DNA from: Stutzerimonas kunmingensis
GTDB taxonomy: Bacteria; Pseudomonadota; Gammaproteobacteria; Pseudomonadales; Pseudomonadaceae
Assembly (NCBI RefSeq): GCF_002929225.1
Contig: NZ_PISM01000021.1
Location: forward strand, 434,001 to 498,000
Reading direction: 5' to 3'
Length of the DNA: 64,000 nucleotides
How positions within the stretch are numbered: position 1 is the stretch's first letter; every line of letters begins with the position of its first letter. The notes under the pieces were generated by a model. That model was given only the letters and a program-made list of their open reading frames with translations, searched no databases and had not been told where the DNA came from. This document shows, piece by piece, positions 44,270-53,216 of the stretch. The position numbers and the translations under genes are program-made.

Positions 44270-44722
44270 ATGAGTGATGCTGTCAGCTTCCGCCCGATGA
44301 CCGCGGCGGACATCGAAGCCGTGTTGAAGATAGAGTACGCCGCCTTCAGTCACCCCTGGACGCGCGGCATCTTCAACGACGCGCTGAGTGCCTACGAGTG
44401 CTGGGTGATGTTCGAGGGCGAGCAGCAGGTCGGGCACGGTGTGATCAACCTGATCCTCGACGAGGCGCACCTGCTCAATATCACCGTCAAGCCGCAGAGC
44501 CAGGGCCGCGGCCTCGGTCTGCGCCTGCTCGAGCATCTGATGGAGCGTGCCCGCGAACGCGGCGGCCGTGAATGCTTCCTCGAAGTACGTGCGAGCAACA
44601 CCACGGCCTATCGGCTTTACGAGCGTTATGGCTTCAACGAAGTCGGCCGGCGCCGGGCCTACTACCCGGCGGCAGATGGGCGTGAAGATGCGCTGGTGAT
44701 GGCCTGTACGTTGCTGGATTGA
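44270..44722 (+). CDS. rimI: Ribosomal protein S18-alanine N-acetyltransferase RimI
   Basis: 150 residues, GNAT fold. Acetyl-CoA motif QGRGLGLRLLEHLM near 83-96 and the RimI-specific CFLEVRASNTTAYRLYERYGF near 106-126. It acetylates the N-terminal alanine of ribosomal protein S18. The ATG at 44270 is preferred to the GTG just before it. It follows the holD-like gene by 9 bases. Confidence 0.93.
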   Translation: MSDAVSFRPMTAADIEAVLKIEYAAFSHPWTRGIFNDALSAYECWVMFEGEQQVGHGVINLILDEAHLLNITVKPQSQGRGLGLRLLEHLMERARERGGRECFLEVRASNTTAYRLYERYGFNEVGRRRAYYPAADGREDALVMACTLLD

Positions 44723-44804
44723 TCGCTGCAGGCCGAGGCTCCGGCGGCCGGCAGCTCGCTGCCGCCCACGTCTCGCAAACCCCGATCTCCGACTGTCGCC
44801 GCTC

Positions 44805-44877
44805 GTAGGGTGGATCACGCTTCACCGATCCACCGTGTTCGCGTCAAGGTGGTTGTAAAAGGCGACATCCACCCTAC
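44805..44877. repeat. TAGGGTGGA-type inverted-repeat element, second copy
   Basis: 73 bases bounded by GTAGGGTGGAT and ATCCACCCTAC, with the same ends as the element at 41717 but a different middle. Confidence 0.7.
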
Positions 44878-44959
44878 ATCTACGAAGTCAGTCGAGACCG
44901 CCTTATGAGCTCCGGGGCCATGTCGCTTCCGCCTACCGAGTGCGGCAAATGGCTCCGCT

Positions 44960-45502
44960 CTATTCCCCCGGCCGCTTGTCCCGTCCCGAATCCAGTGGGG
45001 CTTCGCCTTCCAGTTCTTCGTCCGACAGCACACTGTCGTCCTCGCGCAGTACCGCATCGCCACCGCTGAGGCCGGTGTCTTCGTCGCCATTGGCGGGGCC
45101 GTCCCAGGGTTTGCCGTCAAGCGGGTCGTAGCGGCCGAGTTCGGCCTCGTCGAGATCCACATCGGCGCCGATTTCATGCTCGGAAACCACGCTCAGGTCC
45201 TGATCGGCCGGCTCGCCATGGCCGCGTTCGCTCGGCGAGCGTGCGCCGTCCTCGGGGATCAGCGTTTCCGGTGCCATGTCGTCCATCGTGGTCTCGCCAT
45301 CCGGGACTTCACCCGCGGTCATGCCTGCTTCGGCGGCGCGTTCGGCGGAGAACTCGTCGGCCACCTGTTCACCGGGCACTTCGTCGCCGATGCGGCCCTT
45401 GCGCTCGTCACGGCGCTGATCGAAATCGAGCTGTTCGATGGAGCCCATGCGGTCTTCGGTGTTGTCGATTTCCGTTGGGGTGTAGGGTTTTTGATCGCTC
45501 AT
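44960..45502 (-). CDS. Highly acidic protein of unknown function
   Basis: 180 residues with a very high share of Asp and Glu and few hydrophobic residues, so probably intrinsically disordered. It begins MSDQKPYTPTEIDNTEDRMG, and GGAGACG precedes the ATG. Similar small acidic proteins occur in pseudomonads, often stress-related; it lies next to trehalose genes but faces away from them. No domain recognised. Confidence 0.65.
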   Translation of the reverse strand: MSDQKPYTPTEIDNTEDRMGSIEQLDFDQRRDERKGRIGDEVPGEQVADEFSAERAAEAGMTAGEVPDGETTMDDMAPETLIPEDGARSPSERGHGEPADQDLSVVSEHEIGADVDLDEAELGRYDPLDGKPWDGPANGDEDTGLSGGDAVLREDDSVLSDEELEGEAPLDSGRDKRPGE

Positions 45503-45682
45503 GATCGTCTCCTGTCAGAACGTCGGTCATGCAGGTTGTGACCCGGCTGCCCTGGGAAGATTCAGGGCTGTCGGCTGGCCGATAACGCCATTCGGGTCCA
45601 TCCTTTCCTGCGGCCGTAGATGCCTGAGCGTCTTGAGAAAAAGGGGACGAACCACCGCGCGTGATCCGGAGTCCTACTCTGC

Positions 45683-46459
45683 ATGAATGATCAAAACGAC
45701 CAACCCGCGCCAGAGCCTCGGCGCTACGCCTTCTTCTTCGATGTCGACGGAACGCTGGCTGAGATTCAGCCCCGACCGGAACTCGTCTTCATTCCACCGG
45801 CCACCCTCGCGGCCCTGGAACGCCTGCATGCCAGCGGCATTCCCGTCGCCGTGATCTCCGGCCGACCGCTCGTGCAGCTCGATGCGCTGCTGGCGCCCTT
45901 GCAGCTTCCCGCCGCTGGCGTCCACGGTGCCGAGCGCCGTGATGCCACGGGTGAGCTGCGCAATCTGGCACTCGACAATCAGGCGCTGGCGCGCATCCAG
46001 CGTGAGTTGCAGCAGGCCTGCAGCGAGCATCCCGGCCTGCACCTGGAGAACAAGAGCGTCGCCTTTGCCCTGCATTTCCGTCAGGCGCCGGAGCTGGAGG
46101 AGGTTGCCCGCACACTCGCCGAAGACTTCGTCCAGCGTTACGCCGAGGTACTGACCCTGCAGCCCGGCAAGTGCGTGTTCGAACTCAAGCCCCGCGGCGC
46201 GAGCAAGGGCGAGGTGATCCGCGCCTTCATGCAGGAAGCGCCGTTCGCCGGCCGCACTCCCGTGTTCCTTGGCGACGATCTCACCGACGAAGCCGGCTTT
46301 GCCGCCGTCAATGCGCTCGGCGGTCGATCCATCAAGGTCGGCGACGGCCCCAGCGAGGCCCGCGAACGGGTGGCGTCGGTGGCTGCCGTAGGCAGCTGGA
46401 TCGAAGCGCTGCTGAACGAACCCGGTGTGCCGGCCGAACCCAGAATAAAACCCGACTAG
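45683..46459 (+). CDS. otsB: Trehalose-6-phosphate phosphatase
   Basis: 258 residues, HAD superfamily. Motif I DVDGTLAEIQPRPE (about 14-27) holds the nucleophile Asp; GKCVFELKPRGASKG near 168 and FLGDDLTDEAGF near 197 are the later HAD motifs. It releases trehalose from the product of OtsA, whose gene follows after 16 bases. Osmoprotection is the usual role. Confidence 0.93.
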   Translation: MNDQNDQPAPEPRRYAFFFDVDGTLAEIQPRPELVFIPPATLAALERLHASGIPVAVISGRPLVQLDALLAPLQLPAAGVHGAERRDATGELRNLALDNQALARIQRELQQACSEHPGLHLENKSVAFALHFRQAPELEEVARTLAEDFVQRYAEVLTLQPGKCVFELKPRGASKGEVIRAFMQEAPFAGRTPVFLGDDLTDEAGFAAVNALGGRSIKVGDGPSEARERVASVAAVGSWIEALLNEPGVPAEPRIKPD

Positions 46460-46475
46460 AGCGAGATTTACTGCC

Positions 46476-47891
46476 ATGAGCCGTTTAGTAGTGGTTTCCA
46501 ACCGCGTGGCGCCAATCAAACCGGGCAAGGTAGCCGCCGGAGGGCTGGCCGTCGGTGTCTACGATGCGCTGCGCCAGGCCGGTGGCATCTGGTTCGGCTG
46601 GAGCGGCGAGATCAATGCAACGCCAGCCATCAATACCGAGGAAGTGGGCAACATCACCTATGTCACGCTGCCGCTGAACAAGCGTGACTACGATCAGTAC
46701 TACCGCGGCTTCTCCAACAACACGCTGTGGCCGATTTTTCACTATCGCATCGACTTGGCGCGCTACAGCCGCGAAGAGTACGACGGCTACCGGCGGGTCA
46801 ACGGCATGCTGGCCGAAAAGCTCAAGCCGCTACTCAAGCCCGACGACATCATCTGGATTCACGACTACCACCTGATCCCGTTCGCCGAGGCCTGCCGGCA
46901 GCTGGGCATTCGCAACCGCATCGGCTTCTTCCTGCACATCCCGTTTCCCGCACCGGAAATCCTCACCGCCATCCCGCCGCACAACGAGCTGCTGAAGACC
47001 CTCTGCTACTACGACCTGATCGGCTTCCAGACCGACACCGACCGCCTGGCCTTCCAGGACTACATCACCCGCGAAGTGCGCGGTGTGATCGAGCCGGACG
47101 GCAGCTTGACCGCCTACGGGCAGAACTTCCGCGCCGGGGTGTACCCGATCGGTGTGGTGCCGGACGAAATCCAGAAACTTGCCGAAGGCTACAAAGGCCG
47201 AGCCCATCCCATGCGCCGGGCGAGCGACGCGACGCGCCAGACCATCATCTCGGTCGACCGCCTGGACTACTCCAAGGGCCTGGTGGAACGCTTCCGCGCC
47301 TACGAAGAGTTTCTCGACCGCTATCCCAAACACCGCAACAACGTCGAATTCCTGCAGATCGCACCGACCTCGCGCTCCGACGTGCGCACCTATCAGCACA
47401 TCCGCGAACAACTCGAAAGCCAGGCCGGGCACCTCAACGGGCGCCTCTCCGATCTCGACTGGACGCCACTGCACTACCTCAACAAGAGCTACGACCGCCG
47501 CGTGCTGATGGGCCTGTTCCGCACCGCCGACGTTGGCTTCGTCACGCCGCTGCGCGACGGCATGAACCTGGTCGCCAAGGAATACGTCGCCGCGCAGGAC
47601 CCGGAAGATCCCGGCGTGCTGGTGCTGTCGCGCTTCGCCGGCGCCGCACGCGAGCTGACCTCCGCGCTGATCGTCAATCCGTACGACTGCGTCGGCATGG
47701 CGGAAGCGCTCGACCGTGCCCTGAGCATGCCGCTGGCCGAGCGCAAGGACCGCTACGAGCACCTGATGCGCGCCATTCGTGCCGCCGATCTGGATGCCTG
47801 GCGTGACAACTTCATGCGTGACCTGCGCTCGTTCGTCTCCCAGCCCAGCACCACGGTCATCGAAACGGAAGAACTCGTCGAGCCAGATTGA
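46476..47891 (+). CDS. otsA: Alpha,alpha-trehalose-phosphate synthase
   Basis: 471 residues, GT20 glycosyltransferase that joins UDP-glucose and glucose-6-phosphate. N-terminal [13 protein letters not shown] and [11 protein letters not shown] loop, [17 protein letters not shown] near 126, [15 protein letters not shown] near 262 and [15 protein letters not shown] near 358 are the family blocks. Operon otsBA. A GC-rich 11-bp hairpin follows. Confidence 0.95.
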   Translation: MSRLVVVSNRVAPIKPGKVAAGGLAVGVYDALRQAGGIWFGWSGEINATPAINTEEVGNITYVTLPLNKRDYDQYYRGFSNNTLWPIFHYRIDLARYSREEYDGYRRVNGMLAEKLKPLLKPDDIIWIHDYHLIPFAEACRQLGIRNRIGFFLHIPFPAPEILTAIPPHNELLKTLCYYDLIGFQTDTDRLAFQDYITREVRGVIEPDGSLTAYGQNFRAGVYPIGVVPDEIQKLAEGYKGRAHPMRRASDATRQTIISVDRLDYSKGLVERFRAYEEFLDRYPKHRNNVEFLQIAPTSRSDVRTYQHIREQLESQAGHLNGRLSDLDWTPLHYLNKSYDRRVLMGLFRTADVGFVTPLRDGMNLVAKEYVAAQDPEDPGVLVLSRFAGAARELTSALIVNPYDCVGMAEALDRALSMPLAERKDRYEHLMRAIRAADLDAWRDNFMRDLRSFVSQPSTTVIETEELVEPD

Positions 47892-47900
47892 ACGCCCGCG

Positions 47901-47937
47901 CGAGCCGGCCTTGCTTGTCAAAGGCCAGGCCGGCTCG
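47901..47937 (+). terminator. Hairpin after otsA
   Basis: Perfect 11-bp stem CGAGCCGGCCT / AGGCCGGCTCG with a 15-base loop, without a T-run; probably an intrinsic terminator of low efficiency or mRNA end protection. Confidence 0.5.
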
Positions 47938-47971
47938 TAAGGTGCGGGGCCGAACCATAGGGACAACGTAG

Positions 47972-48616
47972 ATGAGCGAGCTGGAACCGCTGTTCGAGAA
48001 CAACGCCCGCTGGGCCGAGGCCATCAAGGAAGAAGACCCCACCTTCTTCGAGAAACTGTCTAAGCAACAGGCGCCGGAATACCTGTGGATCGGCTGCTCC
48101 GATGCCCGCGTGCCCGCCAACGAGATCGTCGGCCTGTTGCCGGGCGATCTCTTTGTTCATCGCAACGTCGCCAATGTCGTGCTGCACACCGACCTCAACT
48201 GCCTGTCGGTCATCCAGTACGCGGTCGACGTGCTCAAGGTCAAACACATCCTCGTCACCGGCCACTACGGCTGCGGTGGCGTGCGCGCCTCCATGCGTGA
48301 CGACCAGCTGGGCCTGATCGACGGCTGGCTGCGCAGCATCCGCGACCTCTACTACGAGCATCGCGTGCACCTGTCCAAGCTGGCCAGCGAAGAGGAGCAG
48401 GTCGACCGCCTCTGCGAGCTCAACGTCATCCAGCAGGTCGCCAACGTCAGCCACACCACCATCGTCCAGAACGCCTGGCACCGCGGCCAGCCGCTGGCCG
48501 TGCATGGCTGCATCTACGGCATCAAGGATGGCCTGTGGAAGAACCTCAACGTCACCGTCAGCGGGCTCGATCAGCTGCCGTCGCAATACCGCCTGCGTCC
48601 GCTGCGTAACGCCTGA
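47972..48616 (+). CDS. can: Beta-carbonic anhydrase
   Basis: 214 residues. Zinc ligands are Cys42 and Asp44 in WIGCSDARVPANEI and His98 and Cys101 in VTGHYGCGGVRASM. It interconverts CO2 and bicarbonate for biosynthetic carboxylations. The downstream gene starts on the last base of its stop codon. Confidence 0.95.
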   Translation: MSELEPLFENNARWAEAIKEEDPTFFEKLSKQQAPEYLWIGCSDARVPANEIVGLLPGDLFVHRNVANVVLHTDLNCLSVIQYAVDVLKVKHILVTGHYGCGGVRASMRDDQLGLIDGWLRSIRDLYYEHRVHLSKLASEEEQVDRLCELNVIQQVANVSHTTIVQNAWHRGQPLAVHGCIYGIKDGLWKNLNVTVSGLDQLPSQYRLRPLRNA

Positions 48617-49515
48617 TGAACAGCCGCCACGCCCCGGCATTCGCCGGTCTGCTCATCGCTGTGCTCTGCTGGAGCGGCAACGCGCTAGTGGCACGTGCCT
48701 TCTATGACCAGATCCCGCCGCTGAGTCTGTCATTCTGGCGCTGGGTGCTGGCCACCACGCTGCTGTTGCCCTTCGTCGCCAAAGGCATCTGGACGCACCG
48801 CGCCACCTTGCGTGCCGCCGGCTGGCGCCTGCCGGTGATCGCCGCGCTCGGCATCGCCAGTTATAACTCGCTGCTCTACACCGCCGCGCAAAGCACCGAG
48901 GCGATCAACCTGACACTGGTGAATACCTGCCTGCCGCTGGCAACCTTCATCGGCGCGGGTTTTCTGCTTGGTGAATGGCCATTGCGGCGCGCCTGGTTCG
49001 GCATGTCCGTGGCGGCGGCGGGGCTGCTCTACCTGATCAGCCGTGGCAGCTGGCAGACCTTTGCCAGCCTGTCGTTCAAGGCTGGCGACCTCATCATGCT
49101 GCTCGCCGTGCTGGTGTGGGCGCTGTACACGCTGCTGCTGCGGCGCTGGTCCGGTTTCCTCACTGTGCCACCGCTGGTGCTGCTCGGCGTGCTGATGCTG
49201 CTGGGCGTGCCGCTGATCCTGCCGTTCTACCTGTACGAACTGAGCCGGGTAGGGGGCTTCGCCGCCACACCGGCCAACCTCGGCGCCATCGGCTACACCG
49301 CCGTGTTCGCCTCGCTGATCGCCTACCTCGCCTGGAACCACGGCGTAAAAGTCGTCGGCGCCGCCAAGGCCGCCATGGCCAGCTACCTGATGCCCGTCTT
49401 CACCGCACTGCTCGGCTGGCTGCTACTCGGCGAGGCCCTGCAACCCTTCCACTGGATCGGCGGCACCCTGATCTTCGCCGGCCTGCTGCTGGCCACGCGG
49501 CCGTCATTTCGCTAG
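48616..49515 (+). CDS. EamA/DMT-family transporter
   Basis: 299 residues with ten hydrophobic segments in two EamA repeats; the second repeat starts about residue 152 and ends with AAKAAMASYLMPVFTALLGW. Substrate unknown; related proteins export amino acids or metabolites. Its ATG overlaps the carbonic anhydrase stop by one base (TGATG), so the two are probably co-translated. Confidence 0.9.
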   Translation: MNSRHAPAFAGLLIAVLCWSGNALVARAFYDQIPPLSLSFWRWVLATTLLLPFVAKGIWTHRATLRAAGWRLPVIAALGIASYNSLLYTAAQSTEAINLTLVNTCLPLATFIGAGFLLGEWPLRRAWFGMSVAAAGLLYLISRGSWQTFASLSFKAGDLIMLLAVLVWALYTLLLRRWSGFLTVPPLVLLGVLMLLGVPLILPFYLYELSRVGGFAATPANLGAIGYTAVFASLIAYLAWNHGVKVVGAAKAAMASYLMPVFTALLGWLLLGEALQPFHWIGGTLIFAGLLLATRPSFR

Positions 49516-49600
49516 CGGCGCCCCACATGGCGCATCCTAGGCGCCATGGACCGTTCGTAACTAACCGTTTGAAAAGGATAAAAAATCTGCGGAGCCAGGG

Positions 49601-49630
49601 TTGACAGCCCAAACCGACCAGAGAATAATG
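49601..49630 (+). promoter_or_regulatory. Sigma-70 promoter for tRNA-Met
   Basis: Consensus TTGACA at 49601-49606 and AATAAT at 49625-49630, spacer 18, 11 bases before the tRNA. Confidence 0.7.
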
Positions 49631-49641
49631 CGCGCCACTTG

Positions 49642-49718
49642 GCTACATAGCTCAGTTGGTTAGAGCGCAGCATTCATAATGCTGATGTCCCAGGTTCAAG
49701 TCCCGGTGTAGCCACCAG
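49642..49718 (+). tRNA. tRNA-Met(CAU), elongator
   Basis: 77 bases, acceptor GGCTACA/TGTAGCC, anticodon loop TTCATAA (CAT) and encoded CCA; the paired first base shows it is the elongator form. The prophage is integrated in its 3' half, which the phage attachment sequence restores. Confidence 0.96.
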
Positions 49719-49722
49719 ACAA
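49673..49722 (+). repeat. attL, 50-base attachment repeat
   Basis: From ATTCATAATGCTGATGTCCC through CCACCAGACA, exactly repeated at 61118-61167. It covers the anticodon loop to the 3' end of tRNA-Met. Confidence 0.95.
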
Positions 49723-49726
49723 AACA

Positions 49727-49756
49727 AGGGGTTAGCGAAAGCTAGCCCCTTTTTTG
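49727..49756 (+). terminator. Terminator after tRNA-Met
   Basis: Stem AAGGGGTTAGC / GCTAGCCCCTT with a GAAA loop and a T6 run. Confidence 0.9.
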
Positions 49757-49805
49757 TTTGTGCCGGTGACTACAAAGTGACTACGGCTAGACTACAGGCC
49801 GCTTT

Positions 49806-50096
49806 TCAGCGGCAATGCTGTTGCTCGCACGGAACGCCGTCCATATTTCCGTCCATTTTTGTGCCCGGGCAGTTCCTCAGGAAGAAGGTAGCTTCTTCGC
49901 AGGATCTCATCTGCGAACAATGAGTGCGGCCGTCACATGAGTAAGAGGGTGTCGCTACTTTGGGAAAGCTCGTAGCTGTTTTAGCTGGTGCAGCTGAACT
50001 CGAGTAAGCCGTAGCGCTAGAGCGCCCTTCATCGGGTTTGAGATAGAAATGCCAAACCGCCGCGCCGATCATTAGGGCAATCAATAAGTTTTTCAT
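49806..50096 (-). CDS. Excalibur-domain protein, prophage copy
   Basis: 96 residues: membrane anchor or signal (MKNLLIALMIGAAVWHFYL), variable Ser/Ala/Thr linker and a C-terminal excalibur calcium-binding-like domain (CDGRTHCSQMRSCEEATFFL then MDGNMDGVPCEQQHC, the DxDxDG-type loop). AAAGGACTC precedes the ATG. A very similar gene lies just outside attR. Location envelope or periplasm; role unknown. Confidence 0.85.
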   Translation of the reverse strand: MKNLLIALMIGAAVWHFYLKPDEGRSSATAYSSSAAPAKTATSFPKVATPSYSCDGRTHCSQMRSCEEATFFLRNCPGTKMDGNMDGVPCEQQHCR

Positions 50097-50146
50097 CGTG
50101 AGTCCTTTCATAGTCGCTTTCGCTTTGGGGCGCAGACGGTAAATAT

Positions 50147-50452
50147 TTAGCCGGTTGCTCGCAATGGCTCGATCTCGTGTTCGATCTCTTCGCCGTTTGC
50201 TGCATAGGTAGTTGCCAAGGCGTAGTCGGATTGCAGGTTCATCCAGAACTGTGCGGACGTATCGAAGTAACGGCCCAAACGGATAGCCGTATCGGCAGTA
50301 ATGCCGCGACGCTCGCGCACGATGTCATTGATGGTCGGCGCCGACACATGCAGCGCACGAGCAAGGGCTGCGGGAGTGATGCCCAGCGGCTCCAAGAACT
50401 CTTCGCGCAGCACTTCACCAGGGTGAATGGGGCGCATGCCGTTGATTGCCAT
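50147..50452 (-). CDS. higA: HigA-family antitoxin
   Basis: 101 residues of the XRE/HigA family: RPIHPGEVLREEFLEPLGIT, helix-turn-helix ALARALHVSAPTINDIVRER and the family's TAIRLGRYFDTSAQFWMNLQ. It binds and neutralises HigB and represses the module. Second gene after higB, the usual inverted order of higBA. An AGGAGG site precedes the ATG. Confidence 0.93.
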   Translation of the reverse strand: MAINGMRPIHPGEVLREEFLEPLGITPAALARALHVSAPTINDIVRERRGITADTAIRLGRYFDTSAQFWMNLQSDYALATTYAANGEEIEHEIEPLRATG

Positions 50453-50464
50453 GTAGCCACCTCC

Positions 50465-50743
50465 TCAGTGGTAATCGACGATTTCGACCTGCATCGGGCC
50501 TGCGTCCGTCCAAACAAAGCAGATCCGCCACTGGTCATTGATCCTGATGCTGTGCTGCCCGGCCCGGTTGCCCTGCAGCAGCTCCAACCTATTACCGGGT
50601 GGAGAGCGCAAGTCGCGCAACTCTGTGGCCGCATTGAGCATCGCGAGCTTCCGCGTTGCGACAGTCAGAATGTTTCCCCAGCGCCTGGAGCTTCCTGATT
50701 CAAACAGGGACCGGGTTTCATCGCATCGGAAACTCAGTATCAC
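50465..50743 (-). CDS. higB: HigB-family mRNA interferase toxin
   Basis: 92 residues, RelE/HigB fold: RKLAMLNAATELRDLRSPPG, NRLELLQGNRAGQHSIRIND then QWRICFVWTD, with the basic residues that cleave mRNA on the ribosome. It starts with GTG. Toxin-antitoxin pairs next to the integrase are typical of Pf prophages and probably stabilise the element. Confidence 0.92.
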   Translation of the reverse strand: MILSFRCDETRSLFESGSSRRWGNILTVATRKLAMLNAATELRDLRSPPGNRLELLQGNRAGQHSIRINDQWRICFVWTDAGPMQVEIVDYH

Positions 50744-50752
50744 GCTTTAATC

Positions 50753-50764
50753 CTTAACGTTAAG
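50753..50764. promoter_or_regulatory. Palindromic operator upstream of higBA
   Basis: Perfect 12-base palindrome CTTAACGTTAAG, 10 bases before the higB start and followed by a further GCGTTAA half-site; a probable HigA binding site. Confidence 0.6.
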
Positions 50765-50797
50765 CGTTAATGAATCATACGCCTATTGGCTACTTCG

Positions 50798-51793
50798 TCA
50801 ACACGTGCCAATAGCGTGGCCGGCTTGAGTTAGCGGCGAGAGACGCAGTGCCGACTCCAGGTGATCCGGCGACAGGTGCGCGTAGCGCATGGTCATCGTG
50901 ATCGACGAGTGCCCCAGGATTCGTTGCAGGCCGAGAATGTCGCCACCGGCCATCATGTAATGACTCGCGAACGTGTGCCGCAGGATGTGGGTCATCTGGC
51001 CCGGGGTGTCGAAGCCGCAACGCTTGTAGGCACACCGGAAAGCCGACCGGCAGGGCATGAATAGCCGACCGTTTCCAGGCATCCCCGCCTTCAACGCCAG
51101 ATCCTCAACATCCTTCGGAATCGGTACGGATCTCGACTGCCGATTCTTGGTTCGGTGGAAGTGAGCCTTACCGCCGTAGATCGCGGCACGGGTCAGCGAC
51201 TCGGCTTCGTCCCAGCGGGCACCGGTAGCCAAGCAGAGCAGGGCGACGGGGTAGGTGTGATTGTTGGTGGAGCGTTTGCACTCTTCGAGCAGCTGGCGGA
51301 TCTGCGGCAGGGTAAGAAAGGTCAGCTCTACCTGATCCGTCTTGATCTGACGGACATTGGCGAGCGGGTTCTTTCCTACCCAGGCACCGAGCCGGATCAG
51401 TTCCGAGAACACGGCGGACAGGTAGCGTTGCTCATGGTTGACGGTATTCGGAGACGCCACTTTCAACCGCTGTTGCCGATACCGCGCCCACGCCAGTGCG
51501 TCAAAGGACGAGACGAGTGGATCGCCAAGCCGTTTCGCGATCGCCAGCGTTCTCGACAAACGTGTCTTCTCGTCCTTGAGCGTGCAGCCGTGCAGCTGAT
51601 GCCAGAGATTAACCAGATCCGATAGCCGATCATCCATCGGTCGCCCGGTTTGCGTCAGGCTTTTGAAGAAATCCGTTTCGTAGCGTTGGGCAGCGGCTTT
51701 GGTTAGAAAGCCTTTCTTGCGGATACGGCGTCCGCTTCTCCCGTTATCGTAGAAGTCAGCCGTCCAGGTCTTACCGTCCTTACGTGCCGTCAT
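50798..51793 (-). CDS. int: Prophage tyrosine integrase
   Basis: 331 residues. N-terminal arm-binding region MTARKDGKTWTADFYDNGRS, core-binding domain (about 95-180), catalytic residues Arg in TGARWDEAESL, His-x-x-Arg in HILRHTFASHYM, His in LQRILGHSSI and Tyr in MRYAHLSPDHL. The start at 51793 overlaps the replication gene stop (ATGA). It acts on the tRNA-Met site. Confidence 0.95.
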   Translation of the reverse strand: MTARKDGKTWTADFYDNGRSGRRIRKKGFLTKAAAQRYETDFFKSLTQTGRPMDDRLSDLVNLWHQLHGCTLKDEKTRLSRTLAIAKRLGDPLVSSFDALAWARYRQQRLKVASPNTVNHEQRYLSAVFSELIRLGAWVGKNPLANVRQIKTDQVELTFLTLPQIRQLLEECKRSTNNHTYPVALLCLATGARWDEAESLTRAAIYGGKAHFHRTKNRQSRSVPIPKDVEDLALKAGMPGNGRLFMPCRSAFRCAYKRCGFDTPGQMTHILRHTFASHYMMAGGDILGLQRILGHSSITMTMRYAHLSPDHLESALRLSPLTQAGHAIGTC

Positions 51794-53070
51794 ATAGCGC
51801 GACCCCATCGCACATGCCGTTCCTGGAGCAGGTTCTTTATGTGCTTGTACAGGTCCCGCTCCGTCATATCCTTCGAGGCGTAGTGATCGCGAATCACCGG
51901 CCAGCATTCCCATTCCTTCAATCGATCAAATGCGGTCTTAGCGCCCACTCGCTCCCGTGCCAGCAGGCTTACGAAGTTTCCCAGGAACAGTTCCACGTTC
52001 TTGCCCGAGAAGCCCCGTGAGGTCTTGTAGTAGCGCTTGTATTCCGTTTCATCGACCAGCGAATCGACCGGCACATCGACACGAATGTCATCGCGGATCA
52101 GCGTCCAAATCGGCTCGAAATAGCCGGGGCGGGCAAGCAGCTTGAACTGTCCCAAACCGTAGCGCCACAGGCCGTCCAGATGGGCTGAGAAGGCGGCATA
52201 GGAGTCCGTTTCGAGGGCTTGGCCGGTCTTTGCGTCAATCGAACCACTGGCGAACTGCTGGATGACCGAATGGTGATAGCGCAGCTCGACGCGCCATACG
52301 TCTTGGGTCGGGTCATAGTTGTCGGGATCGGTCGAATCGAACGAATCCCGGCGACGCCAGACGCTTTCCCAGTAGTCGAGTTTGTCTTGGGAGCGAGCCT
52401 GGATTGTCTTGTTGTAGATCCCGAGCTGTACGCCACCAGCGGAGCCGAACAGGAAGGATTGCCCCCGACCATAGGTGGCAGCTTCCATGGTCCATTGAAT
52501 CTCCTTGATGCCCGAAATATCGCGGTTTGCGCGAGCGCGACAGTGCATCCGAGCGGTCAGATCTGCCGGGGGCGTCCAGCCTTGCAGATCCAAGGCGAGG
52601 TGGACGGCGCATTGGTTCCGCTCGCGGTGCGTCATCACGGCTGCGGCGTAGTAGTCCATGCGCTCTTGCAGACGCTCAGGCGACAGGGCGTCGATAGCGT
52701 GGGGTGAAACTTCGATTTTCAGGTGTGGGCCGATCTGGTCCAGCTTCGCGTTGAAGTTCTTGATGAGCAGAATGAACCCGAGGTCGGCATTCTGGAGCTT
52801 GTACTGGTAGCCCGAGTCCCGGCCAACACGACCGGCGTGCCAGAACTCACCGGCAAACTCGACCATGACGCCCGGTTTCTCAAACAGCGCCATGACCTCG
52901 GGACGGATCAGTCCGCGGTACAGCTGGCGGACCGTATCGACGCCGCAGTGCAACAAGCGGACGTTGGATAGATCGGCTATCCGGGCTGTGCCCGGGTCAA
53001 CGAACAACCGGCTTCGGCTGTCTTCCAATCCGGTCAGGAGGTCGATTCGTTTGAAGTCTTTATTGGCCAT
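51790..53070 (-). CDS. Phage replication initiation protein (II/X family)
   Basis: 426 residues of the inovirus rolling-circle replication initiator family; it would nick the double-stranded replicative form at the plus origin. Blocks such as CAVHLALDLQGWTPP near 183, VWRVELRYHHSVIQQF near 275 and the C-terminal DMTERDLYKHIKNLLQERHV are visible. AAGGGGA lies before the ATG. Followed by integrase with a 4-base overlap. Its likely origin is the hairpin just upstream. Confidence 0.9.
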   Translation of the reverse strand: MANKDFKRIDLLTGLEDSRSRLFVDPGTARIADLSNVRLLHCGVDTVRQLYRGLIRPEVMALFEKPGVMVEFAGEFWHAGRVGRDSGYQYKLQNADLGFILLIKNFNAKLDQIGPHLKIEVSPHAIDALSPERLQERMDYYAAAVMTHRERNQCAVHLALDLQGWTPPADLTARMHCRARANRDISGIKEIQWTMEAATYGRGQSFLFGSAGGVQLGIYNKTIQARSQDKLDYWESVWRRRDSFDSTDPDNYDPTQDVWRVELRYHHSVIQQFASGSIDAKTGQALETDSYAAFSAHLDGLWRYGLGQFKLLARPGYFEPIWTLIRDDIRVDVPVDSLVDETEYKRYYKTSRGFSGKNVELFLGNFVSLLARERVGAKTAFDRLKEWECWPVIRDHYASKDMTERDLYKHIKNLLQERHVRWGRAI

Positions 53071-53136
53071 TCTGTTTCCCCTTCACTATGGGTTACTAAG
53101 GTTGTTCGGTTGGATTTATCTGACGTGCTACAGGGA

Positions 53137-53212
53137 CGTCAGCGTGCGCGTTTGCACGCCGGCTCGTGCCTCGCCGTGCGTGCAAAGAGCGCGGAGCGCA
53201 CGCGCGCTGACG
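53137..53212. other. Large nested hairpin between zot and the replication gene
   Basis: Outer arms CGTCAGCG (53137-53144) / CGCTGACG (53205-53212), extended by TGCGCG/GCGCAC-type pairing with a bulge, and an inner stem TTTGCACG (53151-53158) / CGTGCAAA (53179-53186). It is non-coding and directly upstream of the replication initiator, so it is a candidate plus-strand origin or packaging hairpin. Confidence 0.6.
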
Positions 53213-53216
53213 GTCA

